Source: Bacteroidales bacterium (GTDB lineage: Bacteria > Bacteroidota > Bacteroidia > Bacteroidales > WRLA01). Taken from it: DNA of 53,710 nucleotides. The first letter of the stretch is position 1. Every line of letters begins with the position of its first letter. This document shows, piece by piece, positions 45,192 through 53,428 of the stretch. Below the pieces are notes generated by a model that did no database searches, was not told where the DNA came from, and saw only the letters and a program-made list of their open reading frames with translations. The DNA lies in contig JAIRTP010000068.1 in NCBI GenBank assembly GCA_031254805.1, positions 1 to 53,710 of the forward strand. The letters run 5' to 3'. Made by a program: the position numbers and the translations under genes.

Positions 45192-46091
45192 TCAACTTTT
45201 TTTCCCATATCTTGGATGAAACTGTTCTAAAGTTTCCCGCAGATAAGTTCGGTCTAAATGGGTATAGATTTCTGTAGTTGTTATAGATGCATGGCCAAGC
45301 ATTTCTTGAACGGAACGAATATCCGCGCCGCCTTCCATGAGATGAGTAGCGAAAGAGTGACGTAATGAGTGCGGACTGACACGCTTCCTGATGCCGGCTT
45401 GCATCGCCAATTTCTTGGTCAAGTCAAAAATAGCCGCTCGCGACAATCTTCCGTTTCGATGATTCAAAAACAATATTTCCGCATCTCCTTTTTGCGGTTG
45501 TAACGACAGTCGAATATATTTAAGATACAGATTCACAGCTTTCTTGGCCGGCTCTCCAACCGGAACCAAACGCTCTTTATTTCCTTTTCCGATAATGCGC
45601 ACAAATCCGTCGTTAAAATAGAGATCATTGATACGTAAAGCAACTAACTCTGAAACCCGCAATCCGCAACCGTATAACATCTCCATGATCGCCTTGTCGC
45701 GAGTTCCATGCAAATGACTCAAATCAATTGCTTTTATCATTGCGTCGATATCTTTAATAGAGAGAACGTCAGGTAAATAACGTTGCAATTTGGGAGATTC
45801 TAACAGATCCGAAGGATTCTTGGCAATAAGTTCTGCATAGACTAAATAGCGATAAAACGCTTTTATACTGGAGATCAATCGCGCTTGCGAATAATCGGCG
45901 AGAGACGCAATCTGTTCCGAACTCAAAAAATGTTCTAAATCGCGTAGCGTAATTTGATCGGGAACAGTTTCAGAAAAAAAATCGGCCAATTTTCTAATAT
46001 CGCGTTCATACGCTTTGACGCTATTCTCTGAAAGCGATTTTTCTAACTTCAGATAATGTTTAAATTCGATTATATTTTTCTCCCAATTCAT
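45192..46091 (-). CDS. xerD: Tyrosine recombinase XerD
   Basis: A 299-residue site-specific recombinase for chromosome dimer resolution. The start at MNWEKNIIEFKHYLKLEKSL is preferred; an ATG 81 nt upstream adds residues that run towards the IS630 remnant. It has an N-terminal SAM-like domain (SLSENSVKAYERDIRKLADF) and a catalytic domain with GLRVSELVALRI (Arg), HSLRHSFATHL (HxLR), GHASITTTEIYTHL (His, Tyr). All catalytic residues are present. It stands alone and not next to an integron or genomic island, so a housekeeping role is likely. Confidence 0.92.
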   Translation of the reverse strand: MNWEKNIIEFKHYLKLEKSLSENSVKAYERDIRKLADFFSETVPDQITLRDLEHFLSSEQIASLADYSQARLISSIKAFYRYLVYAELIAKNPSDLLESPKLQRYLPDVLSIKDIDAMIKAIDLSHLHGTRDKAIMEMLYGCGLRVSELVALRINDLYFNDGFVRIIGKGNKERLVPVGEPAKKAVNLYLKYIRLSLQPQKGDAEILFLNHRNGRLSRAAIFDLTKKLAMQAGIRKRVSPHSLRHSFATHLMEGGADIRSVQEMLGHASITTTEIYTHLDRTYLRETLEQFHPRYGKKS

Positions 46092-46122
46092 TGATGCAAA
46101 TATATTCCAGCCATTAATAAAT

Positions 46123-46952
46123 TTATAGTTTTCTGTAGCATATTTGATGGAGTCGTGTGAAGTATGTTGCAATACGGTCAGGATTTTGTTGCAACATACT
46201 CATATGATTTTCTATACTCTCTCTCAGTTTTCTCTCGTTTTTAGGTGCAAGTTTATCCGATAAACTGCGTTTTAAATCACAATTTGGGTACTCGCCCGGG
46301 TTATGTTTGAGAGAGTATGGCTGTAACCAAAGTACTTCTATTTTTTGCTTTATTTTTTCCTGTTTTGACCACTCTTTTACAATATGGTAATGGAAAATTT
46401 TCAGGTTATCAAAGATTAACAATATTTTTCTGTCGGCATTTTTGATTAATTGCTGCAAAAATTCTATCAAACGGTCGGCATTCATATTGTCTGAATATAT
46501 CATAAATTGTACTTTTCCCTGATTGGTTATATGGATATCGTATTGATTTTTAAATTACTTAGGCGTACTCTTTTTGACAGACGTTTTATCTTTTGCGCAT
46601 AACTTCTTCCGTGATTGCACTGATTTTTACAGTCCGTTTTGTCGCCCCACCATATCCCTGCATTCTCCTCTTTGGCGCGTTTTTCAATGATAGGATACTC
46701 TTCCGTTAGCCATTTTTTTGCTTGAACAGGATTTTGTTCGCATGCTTTTTTCTTCGGTTTTTGAGGCGTAAAGCCCCATGAACGATGATAATTATTCACA
46801 GTATTTTTGTTAACGCCAAGCAATTCGACAACTACGCCTTTTTTGTATCCTGATTTTATCATTGTTATACCACATTTGGATATCGCTTTGCGTTCTTCCG
46901 TTGTGACTGCGTGAAAGTCCTGTTTTTCTATGGGGTTTATCTCTTTTCTCAT
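46123..46952 (-). pseudogene. IS630-family transposase, internally deleted and frameshifted
   Basis: The N-terminal HTH part is readable (KKGVVVELLGVNKNTVNNYHRS) and runs directly into WGFTPQKPKKKACEQNP, skipping the ~80 residues that normally separate these blocks. The first catalytic motif is WGDKTDC, where relatives have WGDE-GC. A frameshift near 46525 then moves to a second frame (TNQGKVQFMIYSDNMNADRL) with LLIFDNLKIFHYH and the last motif HNPGEYPNCDLK. Deletion, frameshift and altered first motif make it inactive. It ends 31 bp upstream of xerD. Terminal inverted repeats were not identified. Confidence 0.9.
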
Positions 46953-46956
46953 ACCG

Positions 46957-46964
46957 CAAAGATA
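46957..46964 (-). promoter_or_regulatory. -7-like box before the IS630 remnant
   Basis: TATCTTTG on the minus strand, 4 bp before the ATG at 46952. If active, it would give a leaderless transcript of the broken transposase. Confidence 0.4.
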
Positions 46965-47061
46965 TGAAAATATTTGCAAACTGCCGAACTCTTTTTATGC
47001 ATTTATTTATGGTTGGATAATAGTAAATGTAATTTTTTGTCAGAAAGAAAGAGAAAAATAC

Positions 47062-47069
47062 TACTTTTG
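47062..47069 (+). promoter_or_regulatory. Promoter box for the unknown gene at 47091
   Basis: TACTTTTG followed by C, 21 bp before the ATG. A TTG at 47037-47039 lies 22 bp upstream, slightly longer than usual spacing. Confidence 0.6.
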
Positions 47070-47090
47070 CTATTTTAAAATTTCATTGAA

Positions 47091-47780
47091 ATGAATAAAG
47101 AACTATTTCAAGAACTTATTGACAAATCGGAAATGGAAGCTGAAATTTTGAAGCATACGAAAGATGCTTTTTCAACGCTTAAAACTGTACTTTCCGAAAC
47201 AGAGGATGCTTATAAAAGCTTTAATAAGAAAAAGCCATCTGCCACTACTTTGGAATACAACGATTTGAAGGGGAATGAGTTGGAATTGACTTTTGGCGGC
47301 GACGTTTTACGCTTTGCGATGCATTCCAACGTTTTCTTGATCCCTCGTTATGATCCGATCAATAATACGCCTTATTTGAGAGAAGACTCCGAACGCGGTT
47401 ATTGCGGCGTTATCAATATTTATAATTTTCTATCTGATTCTTTCAAATATAAACGTTACGACGATATCGGGTATCTGATTGGCCGTATTTTGATCAATAA
47501 AGAAAATCGTTACTTCATTCAAGGAAAAAGAGAGTTAAGTCGTTATCTCAACAATTTTAGCGAGAATCCTCTGAGCAAAAAATCGTTGGAAGAGATGGTT
47601 CATTCGGCAATGTCGTATACCATAAATTTTGATCTTTTAGTTCCGCCGTATGATCAAGTGAAAGAGGTTTCTGTGTTATATTTTCAAACTACTATGGAAA
47701 ATTCCAAGTTGTTGCCCACAGGTAAACGTTTAGGATTTCGTTTTGCAGCCGATATTGACAATCCTCCGGAAAATGTATAA
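47091..47780 (+). CDS. Conserved-looking protein of unknown function
   Basis: A 229-residue soluble-looking protein without signal peptide or membrane helix. It starts with a charged helix (MNKELFQELIDKSEMEAEIL), followed by a mixed region with LELTFGGDVLRFAMHSNVFL, RGYCGVINIYNFLSDSFKY and RYFIQGKRELSRYLNNF, and ends GFRFAADIDNPPENV. No known family or catalytic motif was recognised. A good promoter box, codon use like its neighbours and close spacing (14 bp) to the M20 peptidase gene support a real gene. Confidence 0.75.
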   Translation: MNKELFQELIDKSEMEAEILKHTKDAFSTLKTVLSETEDAYKSFNKKKPSATTLEYNDLKGNELELTFGGDVLRFAMHSNVFLIPRYDPINNTPYLREDSERGYCGVINIYNFLSDSFKYKRYDDIGYLIGRILINKENRYFIQGKRELSRYLNNFSENPLSKKSLEEMVHSAMSYTINFDLLVPPYDQVKEVSVLYFQTTMENSKLLPTGKRLGFRFAADIDNPPENV

Positions 47781-47794
47781 GAGTTCTTAAAGCC

Positions 47795-49249
47795 GTGAAA
47801 AAAGTTCTAATATTTGTAGTCGCTGTTATTATTGGATTATTTATTAGCTTAATAATCGTATCGGAGACAAAACATTCGAGGCAAATTGAGCCTATTGAAA
47901 AGGTCGTTATTCCTGATATATTATCCGGTTTTGAAGATCGGTTGAGCGCGGCCGTACAGATAAGAACTATTTCTTATGAAGACGTCCAGTTGAATGACAC
48001 GGTTGCATTTATTGCTTTTCATCAGTTTTTGCATAATCATTTCCCTTTAGTTCATGAGCGAATGCACTTGATTAAAATCAATCGATTCGGTTTGCTTTAT
48101 GTTTTAGAAGGAAGTAATCCTGATTTAAGACCGGCTATGTTTCTTGCGCATCAGGATGTTGTTCCTATTCCGGATAGTTCCGTTTGGAAACATCCCCCTT
48201 TTTCGGGTCATAACGACGGCGCATTTATTTGGGGACGCGGAACAATTGACGATAAAGGAAGTCTGTTGAGTATTTTAGAAGCTGCGGAGTTGTTTTTACA
48301 AAATAACGGTCAACCGCAACGTTCTTTGATTTTGGCTTTTGGATTTGATGAAGAGATCAACGGAGAGTTTGGCGCAAAAGCTATTTCGGGATATTTAGAG
48401 GAAGAAGGAATTCGTCCAGAGTTTATATTGGACGAAGGATTGGTATTGACGCACGGAGTTGTTCCTATGATAGAAAAACAGGTCGGATTGATTGGAATAG
48501 CAGAAAAAGGCTATCTTACATTAAGATTGGTAACGGAAATGGACGGCGGTCACTCTTCTATGCCCGATGAAGAGAATTCTTTATCTGTTTTGGCGGCGGC
48601 AATTACAAAACTCAATGAAAATTCTTTTGACGCTCATTGGTGCGAGCCGGTCATGCTTTTCATGGATTATTTAGGTCCTGAAATGGATTTTTTTCCAAGA
48701 TTGGCATTTAATAACCGTTGGTTTTTCTCTCCAATTATCAAACAAGTTTATTTAAGTTTTGCGGAAGGACGCGCATCGTTACGAACGACAACGGCTCCGA
48801 CAATTTTTCGCTCGGGCGTGAAAGATAACGTGATCCCGCAAACTTCCGAAGCGTTGGTCAATTTCAGGATACTACCCGGAGAGACAATAGAAAACGTCGT
48901 CGTTCAAGTCAAGAAAATCATCAACGATGATCGCGTAGCTATATTCATATATGGGCAACCTTTCGCGCCTCCTGCTCCATCGCCAATATCGGGAATTGGG
49001 TTTGAAACAATCATGCAATCTATTACCGCTCAGTATGAAAACGCTATTGCCGTTCCTTATTTGACGCTAGGAGGAAGCGACGCTAAACATTATTATAATA
49101 TTTGCGATAATATTTATCGCTTTGCTCCTTATGAAATGACGGGAGAAGATATGTCGATGATTCACGGCGCTAATGAGAAGATATCTATTGCCAATTATCG
49201 GAGAATGATCGAGTTTTATTATAGAATGATCTACATGGTATGTAATTAA
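47795..49249 (+). CDS. M20-family metallopeptidase (carboxypeptidase-like), membrane-anchored
   Basis: A 484-residue zinc peptidase starting at GTG (MKKVLIFVVAVIIGLF), with an N-terminal signal-anchor helix (about 3-25). The two-zinc site is complete: FLAHQDVVP (His, near residue 116), WGRGTIDDKGS (bridging Asp), FGFDEEINGEFGA (general-base Glu pair), LDEGL and the C-terminal MIHGANE. EMDGGHSSMP and LGGSDAKHY mark the lid-domain region. It resembles the CPS1/Pm20D1 group of larger M20 enzymes. The substrate is unknown. Confidence 0.9.
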   Translation: MKKVLIFVVAVIIGLFISLIIVSETKHSRQIEPIEKVVIPDILSGFEDRLSAAVQIRTISYEDVQLNDTVAFIAFHQFLHNHFPLVHERMHLIKINRFGLLYVLEGSNPDLRPAMFLAHQDVVPIPDSSVWKHPPFSGHNDGAFIWGRGTIDDKGSLLSILEAAELFLQNNGQPQRSLILAFGFDEEINGEFGAKAISGYLEEEGIRPEFILDEGLVLTHGVVPMIEKQVGLIGIAEKGYLTLRLVTEMDGGHSSMPDEENSLSVLAAAITKLNENSFDAHWCEPVMLFMDYLGPEMDFFPRLAFNNRWFFSPIIKQVYLSFAEGRASLRTTTAPTIFRSGVKDNVIPQTSEALVNFRILPGETIENVVVQVKKIINDDRVAIFIYGQPFAPPAPSPISGIGFETIMQSITAQYENAIAVPYLTLGGSDAKHYYNICDNIYRFAPYEMTGEDMSMIHGANEKISIANYRRMIEFYYRMIYMVCN

Positions 49250-49336
49250 AAACAAAGGTTAATATGGAAAAGTTTATGGCGATTTTCCATTTTCTCACGC
49301 GCTTATTTCCTTTTTTATCATTTGCAACTTTTTCCC

Positions 49337-49344
49337 TACCTTTG
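49337..49344 (+). promoter_or_regulatory. -7 promoter box of the O-antigen-ligase-like gene
   Basis: TACCTTTG followed by C, 19 bp before the ATG at 49364. No clear -33 element. Confidence 0.65.
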
Positions 49345-49363
49345 CCATAAAAAAGCGTCAATT

Positions 49364-50917
49364 ATGAAACTTCAACAATATTTGCGTTATTCTTATCTTG
49401 CAGGATTGGTTATTGTGATCGTCGGCATGACTTTTCTCAATTTTTTAGTTAGCGTCGGATTGCTATTTTTGATCGTTGTGTGGTTATTTGATATTTTTTC
49501 AGCAAAAGACTTAAAGCGGCGCTTTAGTTTTAAACATAACAAAGCTCTTTTCGCTTTTATTTCTATCTATCTGCTTTACATCGTCGGATTATGTTGGACT
49601 TCTAATTTCTCTTTTGCAGGAGACGAACTCTTTGCAAAAATACCCATCCTCATTCTTCCCGTAATTATCGCTACGAGCAAGAAATTGACTGCTAGAGAGA
49701 TCAAGCGGCTCTGTTGGATATATTTTGGGGCGACAATTGTAGGCTCTTTTCTGGTTCTCTATACATTTATTTTCGACGACGTGGAAAAAGCGGCCGACTT
49801 GGTTTGGTTTAATTCTTATACCATATTCGGGCTTAATTTACTCCTGTGTATCATTCTGTGCGTTTGGATCATAAAACCGGTAGCGCTCTACCTGACCCAT
49901 TTTGAAAATTATAAAGGAAAAATCATTTACGGCGTTTTAATTGTTTGGTTTTTAGCGATTTTAATATTGCTTAAAGATACGTTGACGTTAGGAATATTAG
50001 CCGTCACTGCGGCATTTATTGCCGGTCGGTTTCTTTTTTATTATCCCAGCATGGCTGTAAGATGGGGAACCGTAGCCATGGGCGTTTTCATTTTCGGATA
50101 TCTTATTTACTATTCGATATCGACTTATCAGGACATGATGCCGAAAGAGACAAAAATCTTGGCGGAATTGGATAAAACGACATCGCGCGGCGGTATATAT
50201 ACGCATGATATTGAGAATAATCAGCTCGAAAACGGTTATTGGGTTTATATGTATGTCTGTGAACCTGAATTGAAAGAGGCATGGAAGAAACGCAGCAATA
50301 CGCCTTACGATACTTGGGATTTGGATAAAACGCTCATTCGTTTTCTTACCGGAAAAGGATGGCGAAAAGATGCGGAATCGGTGGAGGCGTTGACCGATTC
50401 GGAAATCCATTTGATTGAACATGGCGTGGCCAACCATAAATATGTAGACGGTCCGGCCCCATTGACAAGAATACGTATCTTACTTTGGGAAATACATGCT
50501 TGGCGAACGGTGAAAATCGAATCCATCAGCGGCTTTTTCGAATCGTACATCTCGTGGGAAATGGCTTGGGATTGTATTAAAGATAATTTTTGGAATGGCG
50601 TCGGAACCGGAGACGCACAGGATGCGCAAATGGCGGCTTATAAAGCGTCGAAATCGACGCTTTCATCTGAAACGCCTCGTAATCAGTATTTGTCCATTTG
50701 GCTCTCTTTTGGAATTATCGGATTAATCTGGTTTTTGTTTGCCGTCATTTATCCGGCTATTAAAACCGGAAAATTTCATTCAACGATATATCTTGCCTTT
50801 TTTGTCGCTCTTGTCGCCTCCATGTTTACCGACGATACATTAAGAACACAAGCGGGAACGGCAATATTTGCACTTTTTAATGCGTTATTTTTATTCGCAA
50901 CTCCTGACGAGTTGTAA
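49364..50917 (+). CDS. O-antigen ligase-like polytopic membrane protein
   Basis: A 517-residue membrane protein; the start at MKLQQYLRYSYLAG leads straight into the first helix, and an upstream ATG adds 14 residues over the promoter. About ten transmembrane helices are visible. A large extracytoplasmic loop (about 240-410) contains FLTGKGWRKDAESVEALTDS and WNGVGTGDAQDAQMAAYK, followed by ETPRNQYLSIWLSFGIIGLI. The G-G-GD and RN-Y-L pattern is typical of WaaL/Wzy-type ligases and polymerases. It probably joins glycans to lipid A-core or another acceptor. No glycosyltransferase cluster is nearby. Confidence 0.82.
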   Translation: MKLQQYLRYSYLAGLVIVIVGMTFLNFLVSVGLLFLIVVWLFDIFSAKDLKRRFSFKHNKALFAFISIYLLYIVGLCWTSNFSFAGDELFAKIPILILPVIIATSKKLTAREIKRLCWIYFGATIVGSFLVLYTFIFDDVEKAADLVWFNSYTIFGLNLLLCIILCVWIIKPVALYLTHFENYKGKIIYGVLIVWFLAILILLKDTLTLGILAVTAAFIAGRFLFYYPSMAVRWGTVAMGVFIFGYLIYYSISTYQDMMPKETKILAELDKTTSRGGIYTHDIENNQLENGYWVYMYVCEPELKEAWKKRSNTPYDTWDLDKTLIRFLTGKGWRKDAESVEALTDSEIHLIEHGVANHKYVDGPAPLTRIRILLWEIHAWRTVKIESISGFFESYISWEMAWDCIKDNFWNGVGTGDAQDAQMAAYKASKSTLSSETPRNQYLSIWLSFGIIGLIWFLFAVIYPAIKTGKFHSTIYLAFFVALVASMFTDDTLRTQAGTAIFALFNALFLFATPDEL

Positions 50918-50944
50918 TTTGTACCTTACTGTTCATTCTTAACG

Positions 50945-52207
50945 ATGAAAATTTTCAAATTTGGCGGCGCTTCCGTAAAAGACGCTCAATCGGTACGCAA
51001 TGTTGTAAATATTTTGGAACGATACGACAAAGATCAACTGTTTGTCGTATTGTCCGCCATGGGGAAAAATACCAACGAATTGGAAATGATCGTGCAAGAG
51101 CGTTTTTTTGGAAATGACGTAACAGAACTGCTAGATGCGTTCAAAGAACGGCAATGCAGTATTGCCCGGGCGTTAATTCCCGAACATTCTAAAAATATTA
51201 TCTTGCCCGCTATCGGAAAGTTATTGACGGAAATCGACCGCATTCTTTTACAAAGAGACTCTTTCTGTGATTTTGACGCATTTTATGATAGCGTGGTTTC
51301 ATTTGGCGAAGTGTTGTCAACGCAGATTATGCATCAATATTTAAATTATTGCGGTAAAGAAAATGTTGTGATCAATGCGTTTGACTGGGTAAAAACCGAC
51401 GACTATTTTCGTTTCGCCAAAGTCGATATGGAATCTTCTTCAAAAAAATTACGCGAAGCTATCCGGAAAAATAATGGCAAGAAGATATTTCTTACACAAG
51501 GGTTTATCGGCGCTAACGAAAAAGGATATCCTACGACATTAGGACGCGAAGGAAGCGATTATACGGCCGCTTTGGCGGGAGCTATTTTGGAAGCGGAATC
51601 GGTAACGGTATGGAAAGATGTTCCTGGACTTTTAAACGCCGACCCAAAACGAATGGAGAATTTGCAAAAGATCAATCGCATCTCTTATCGGGAAGCGATT
51701 GAATTGGCGTATTATGGGGCAAAAGTGATTCATCCAAAAACCATAAAACCTATTGAGAACAAATCGATTCCACTTTATATCAAGTCTTTTTTGGATACTG
51801 ATTCCGAAGGGACGCTGATTCATCACACTTGCGATTGCGACGATTCCGTTCCATTTTTTATTTTTCATGAAAATCAAATGTTAGTCAGTATTTCCGTGAA
51901 AGATATGTCGTTTGTTACCGAAGAAAGTTTGCATCATACATTCGGCATTCTCAATCGCTTTCGGATTCGCATTCATTTGATGCAAATTTCGGCCGTCAGT
52001 TTTTCCATCTGCATTGACAACGATAAGAGTCATTGCAAAGAACTTATCCAGACCTTACAAAAGGATTATACCGTAAAATATAATACCGATCTTGAGTTGA
52101 TCTCTATTCGACATTATCATAATGTCGATATAGAAGAATTTATGAAAGATAGAGAAATTTTACTGGAGCAGCGCAGCCGTTCTATTGCACAATTTGTTGT
52201 ACGATAA
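50945..52207 (+). CDS. lysC: Aspartokinase
   Basis: A 420-residue monofunctional aspartate kinase, the first step towards lysine/DAP, threonine and methionine. Motifs are MKIFKFGGASVKDAQSVRN, FVVLSAMGKNTN, QGFIGANEKGYPTTLGREGS, SDYTAALAG, VWKDVPGLLNADP and YYGAKVIHPKTIKP. The C-terminal ~130 residues form the ACT regulatory region. It supplies DAP for the MurE product encoded in this window. It starts 27 bp after the O-antigen-ligase-like gene. Confidence 0.95.
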   Translation: MKIFKFGGASVKDAQSVRNVVNILERYDKDQLFVVLSAMGKNTNELEMIVQERFFGNDVTELLDAFKERQCSIARALIPEHSKNIILPAIGKLLTEIDRILLQRDSFCDFDAFYDSVVSFGEVLSTQIMHQYLNYCGKENVVINAFDWVKTDDYFRFAKVDMESSSKKLREAIRKNNGKKIFLTQGFIGANEKGYPTTLGREGSDYTAALAGAILEAESVTVWKDVPGLLNADPKRMENLQKINRISYREAIELAYYGAKVIHPKTIKPIENKSIPLYIKSFLDTDSEGTLIHHTCDCDDSVPFFIFHENQMLVSISVKDMSFVTEESLHHTFGILNRFRIRIHLMQISAVSFSICIDNDKSHCKELIQTLQKDYTVKYNTDLELISIRHYHNVDIEEFMKDREILLEQRSRSIAQFVVR

Positions 52208-52240
52208 AATGATTGTCCGCCTGATTTTATTTATTTGATA

Positions 52241-52248
52241 CTACCTTT
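52241..52248 (+). promoter_or_regulatory. -7 promoter box with no long gene downstream
   Basis: TACCTTTG followed by TG, 27 bp before an ATG at 52276. The only downstream reading frame is a 17-residue peptide. An inverted repeat CACTTAA/TTAAGTG follows at 52366-52385. Confidence 0.5.
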
Positions 52249-52275
52249 GTGTTCAACCACAAAAAATAAAAAACA

Positions 52276-52329
52276 ATGAAACAAATAATATTTAAAAATT
52301 GTGAGATGATTTCTTTAGGCAAGCCTTGA
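52276..52329 (+). CDS. Possible 17-residue peptide (MKQIIFKNCEMISLGKP)
   Basis: A very short frame behind a good promoter box in the 265-bp gap after lysC. No homologue is recognised. It may be a real small peptide, the start of a decayed gene, or chance; the transcript could equally be a small RNA ending near the inverted repeat at 52366-52385. It is reported only because of the promoter. Confidence 0.2.
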   Translation: MKQIIFKNCEMISLGKP

Positions 52330-52472
52330 AATACAAAAAACTTCCGAGAGTAATAGTAAACCCTCCACTTAATAATCTTTAAGTGTTGCTGCTATTTGAA
52401 TTTTGAAATTTTCATCAACTATATAGCACGCAACAAAGAAATTGCTATTTATTATTCCTGCTAAAAAAAAGA

Positions 52473-52793
52473 TTATATTTTTTTCAACTCTTCTTGTACT
52501 ATTTTTCTGATTTCCTCAATGTCAATAATATTATTGCTTTGATTATTGATATATCCGCTTTGATTAGCTGCTGCATTAAACACAATATTAAAAACATTCG
52601 TTGTATTCAATAAAAAGGATATATCTATTTCCAAAATTTCTGCAATACGCTGCAATCTATCAATCTTGGGAATTATTGTGCCGCTTTCTATTCGCGCATA
52701 AGTGGACTGGGATATTCCCAATTCTTGAGCCACGTACTCTTGAGAATAATTTCTTAACTCTCTTATTTGCTTAATATTACTACCTATATTCAT
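52473..52793 (-). CDS. XRE-family HTH transcriptional regulator
   Basis: A 106-residue protein. The start at MNIGSNIKQIRELRNYSQEY is chosen because the helix-turn-helix begins there; an upstream ATG adds 34 residues across the promoter box. The HTH is LRNYSQEYVAQELGISQSTY with ARIESGTIIPKIDRLQRIAE. The C-terminal part has an Asn/Gln-rich linker (NQSGYINNQSNN) and a short helix (EIRKIVQEELKKI) that could mediate dimerisation. Such regulators often control adjacent accessory genes; the divergent neighbour here is a short, interrupted frame. Confidence 0.88.
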   Translation of the reverse strand: MNIGSNIKQIRELRNYSQEYVAQELGISQSTYARIESGTIIPKIDRLQRIAEILEIDISFLLNTTNVFNIVFNAAANQSGYINNQSNNIIDIEEIRKIVQEELKKI

Positions 52794-52811
52794 TTTCGTA
52801 TAAATTATGTC

Positions 52812-52819
52812 CAAAAATA
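52812..52819 (-). promoter_or_regulatory. -7 promoter box of the XRE regulator (TATTTTTG)
   Basis: TATTTTTG on the minus strand, 18 bp before the chosen start at 52793. The region up to 52903 is shared with the divergent reading frame and is a likely operator zone. Confidence 0.55.
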
Positions 52820-52902
52820 ATAAATTATTCGTAAAATGAATAGAAAAAATATCTATACTTCTGTTGAACTTTTCTAGAGTTAAATTTAAAAACATAAATC
52901 AC

Positions 52903-53284
52903 ATGAATACAATAAAATTGACATTAGATTTTTTGTTCTTCAAGGCTTTTATTGCCGAAAAATAAAAAAGAAATTGCATTAAGAATTGTAGGATGAGGCG
53001 GCACACCCCCGCCTCGTCATCCAATAGGAACACCTTGGGAGGGAGAGATATACTGGGAATGGACAAATTGGTGGCAAGACCGTGGTTATAATACTCTTTG
53101 TATATATGATCAGTTTGGGATTATACGCGAGGCGTTTATAAACGGAATATCTGTACTTGATTTAGAATTGATGGAAGAACTTGAAAAAGAGGTTATTGAC
53201 AGGGATGATGATGACAGAGATGATGATGAAATTGAAGAAGAAGATGATCTGATTTTATTTGAGGATTATGTAGCTTATGCTTAA
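52903..53284 (+). pseudogene. Interrupted small acidic protein gene next to the XRE regulator
   Basis: An ATG frame gives MNTIKLTLDFLFFKAFIAEK and stops. In another frame, an open stretch from 52997 encodes 95 residues: GGTPPPRHPIGTPWEGE, then EIYWEWTNWWQDRGY, NGISVLDLELMEELEKEV, a run of Asp/Glu, and a stop at 53282. This second frame has no ATG before 53171 and is closed upstream by a TGA at 52994-52996. The non-random composition suggests a real coding sequence. It needs a frameshift plus a stop suppression to join the two parts, so it is most likely a recent pseudogene. A hairpin (GGATGA-GGCGG with CCGCCTCGTCATCC) sits at the break. Confidence 0.45.
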
Positions 53285-53330
53285 ATCTTTTGTTAATTTA
53301 AATAAATGTCCTCAATATTTCGACAAATCG

Positions 53331-53338
53331 TATCTTTG
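53331..53338 (+). promoter_or_regulatory. -7 promoter box before the S41-like gene (TATCTTTG)
   Basis: TATCTTTG lies about 90 bp before the ATG at 53429, giving an untranslated leader of about 80 nt. No clear -33 element. Confidence 0.55.
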
Positions 53339-53428
53339 AAAAATAAAATATTTGAGAAAGAGTAATGTATAATAAATAAGAATGCCCACTGTCTGGACGG
53401 TCTTGTTGGTTATTTCAAATATCAATAA

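Noticed and set aside
44945..45208. An 87-codon minus-strand frame between the HMA gene and xerD
   Set aside because: It overlaps the HMA coding end and the terminator stem, shows no family motif, and has no promoter box.
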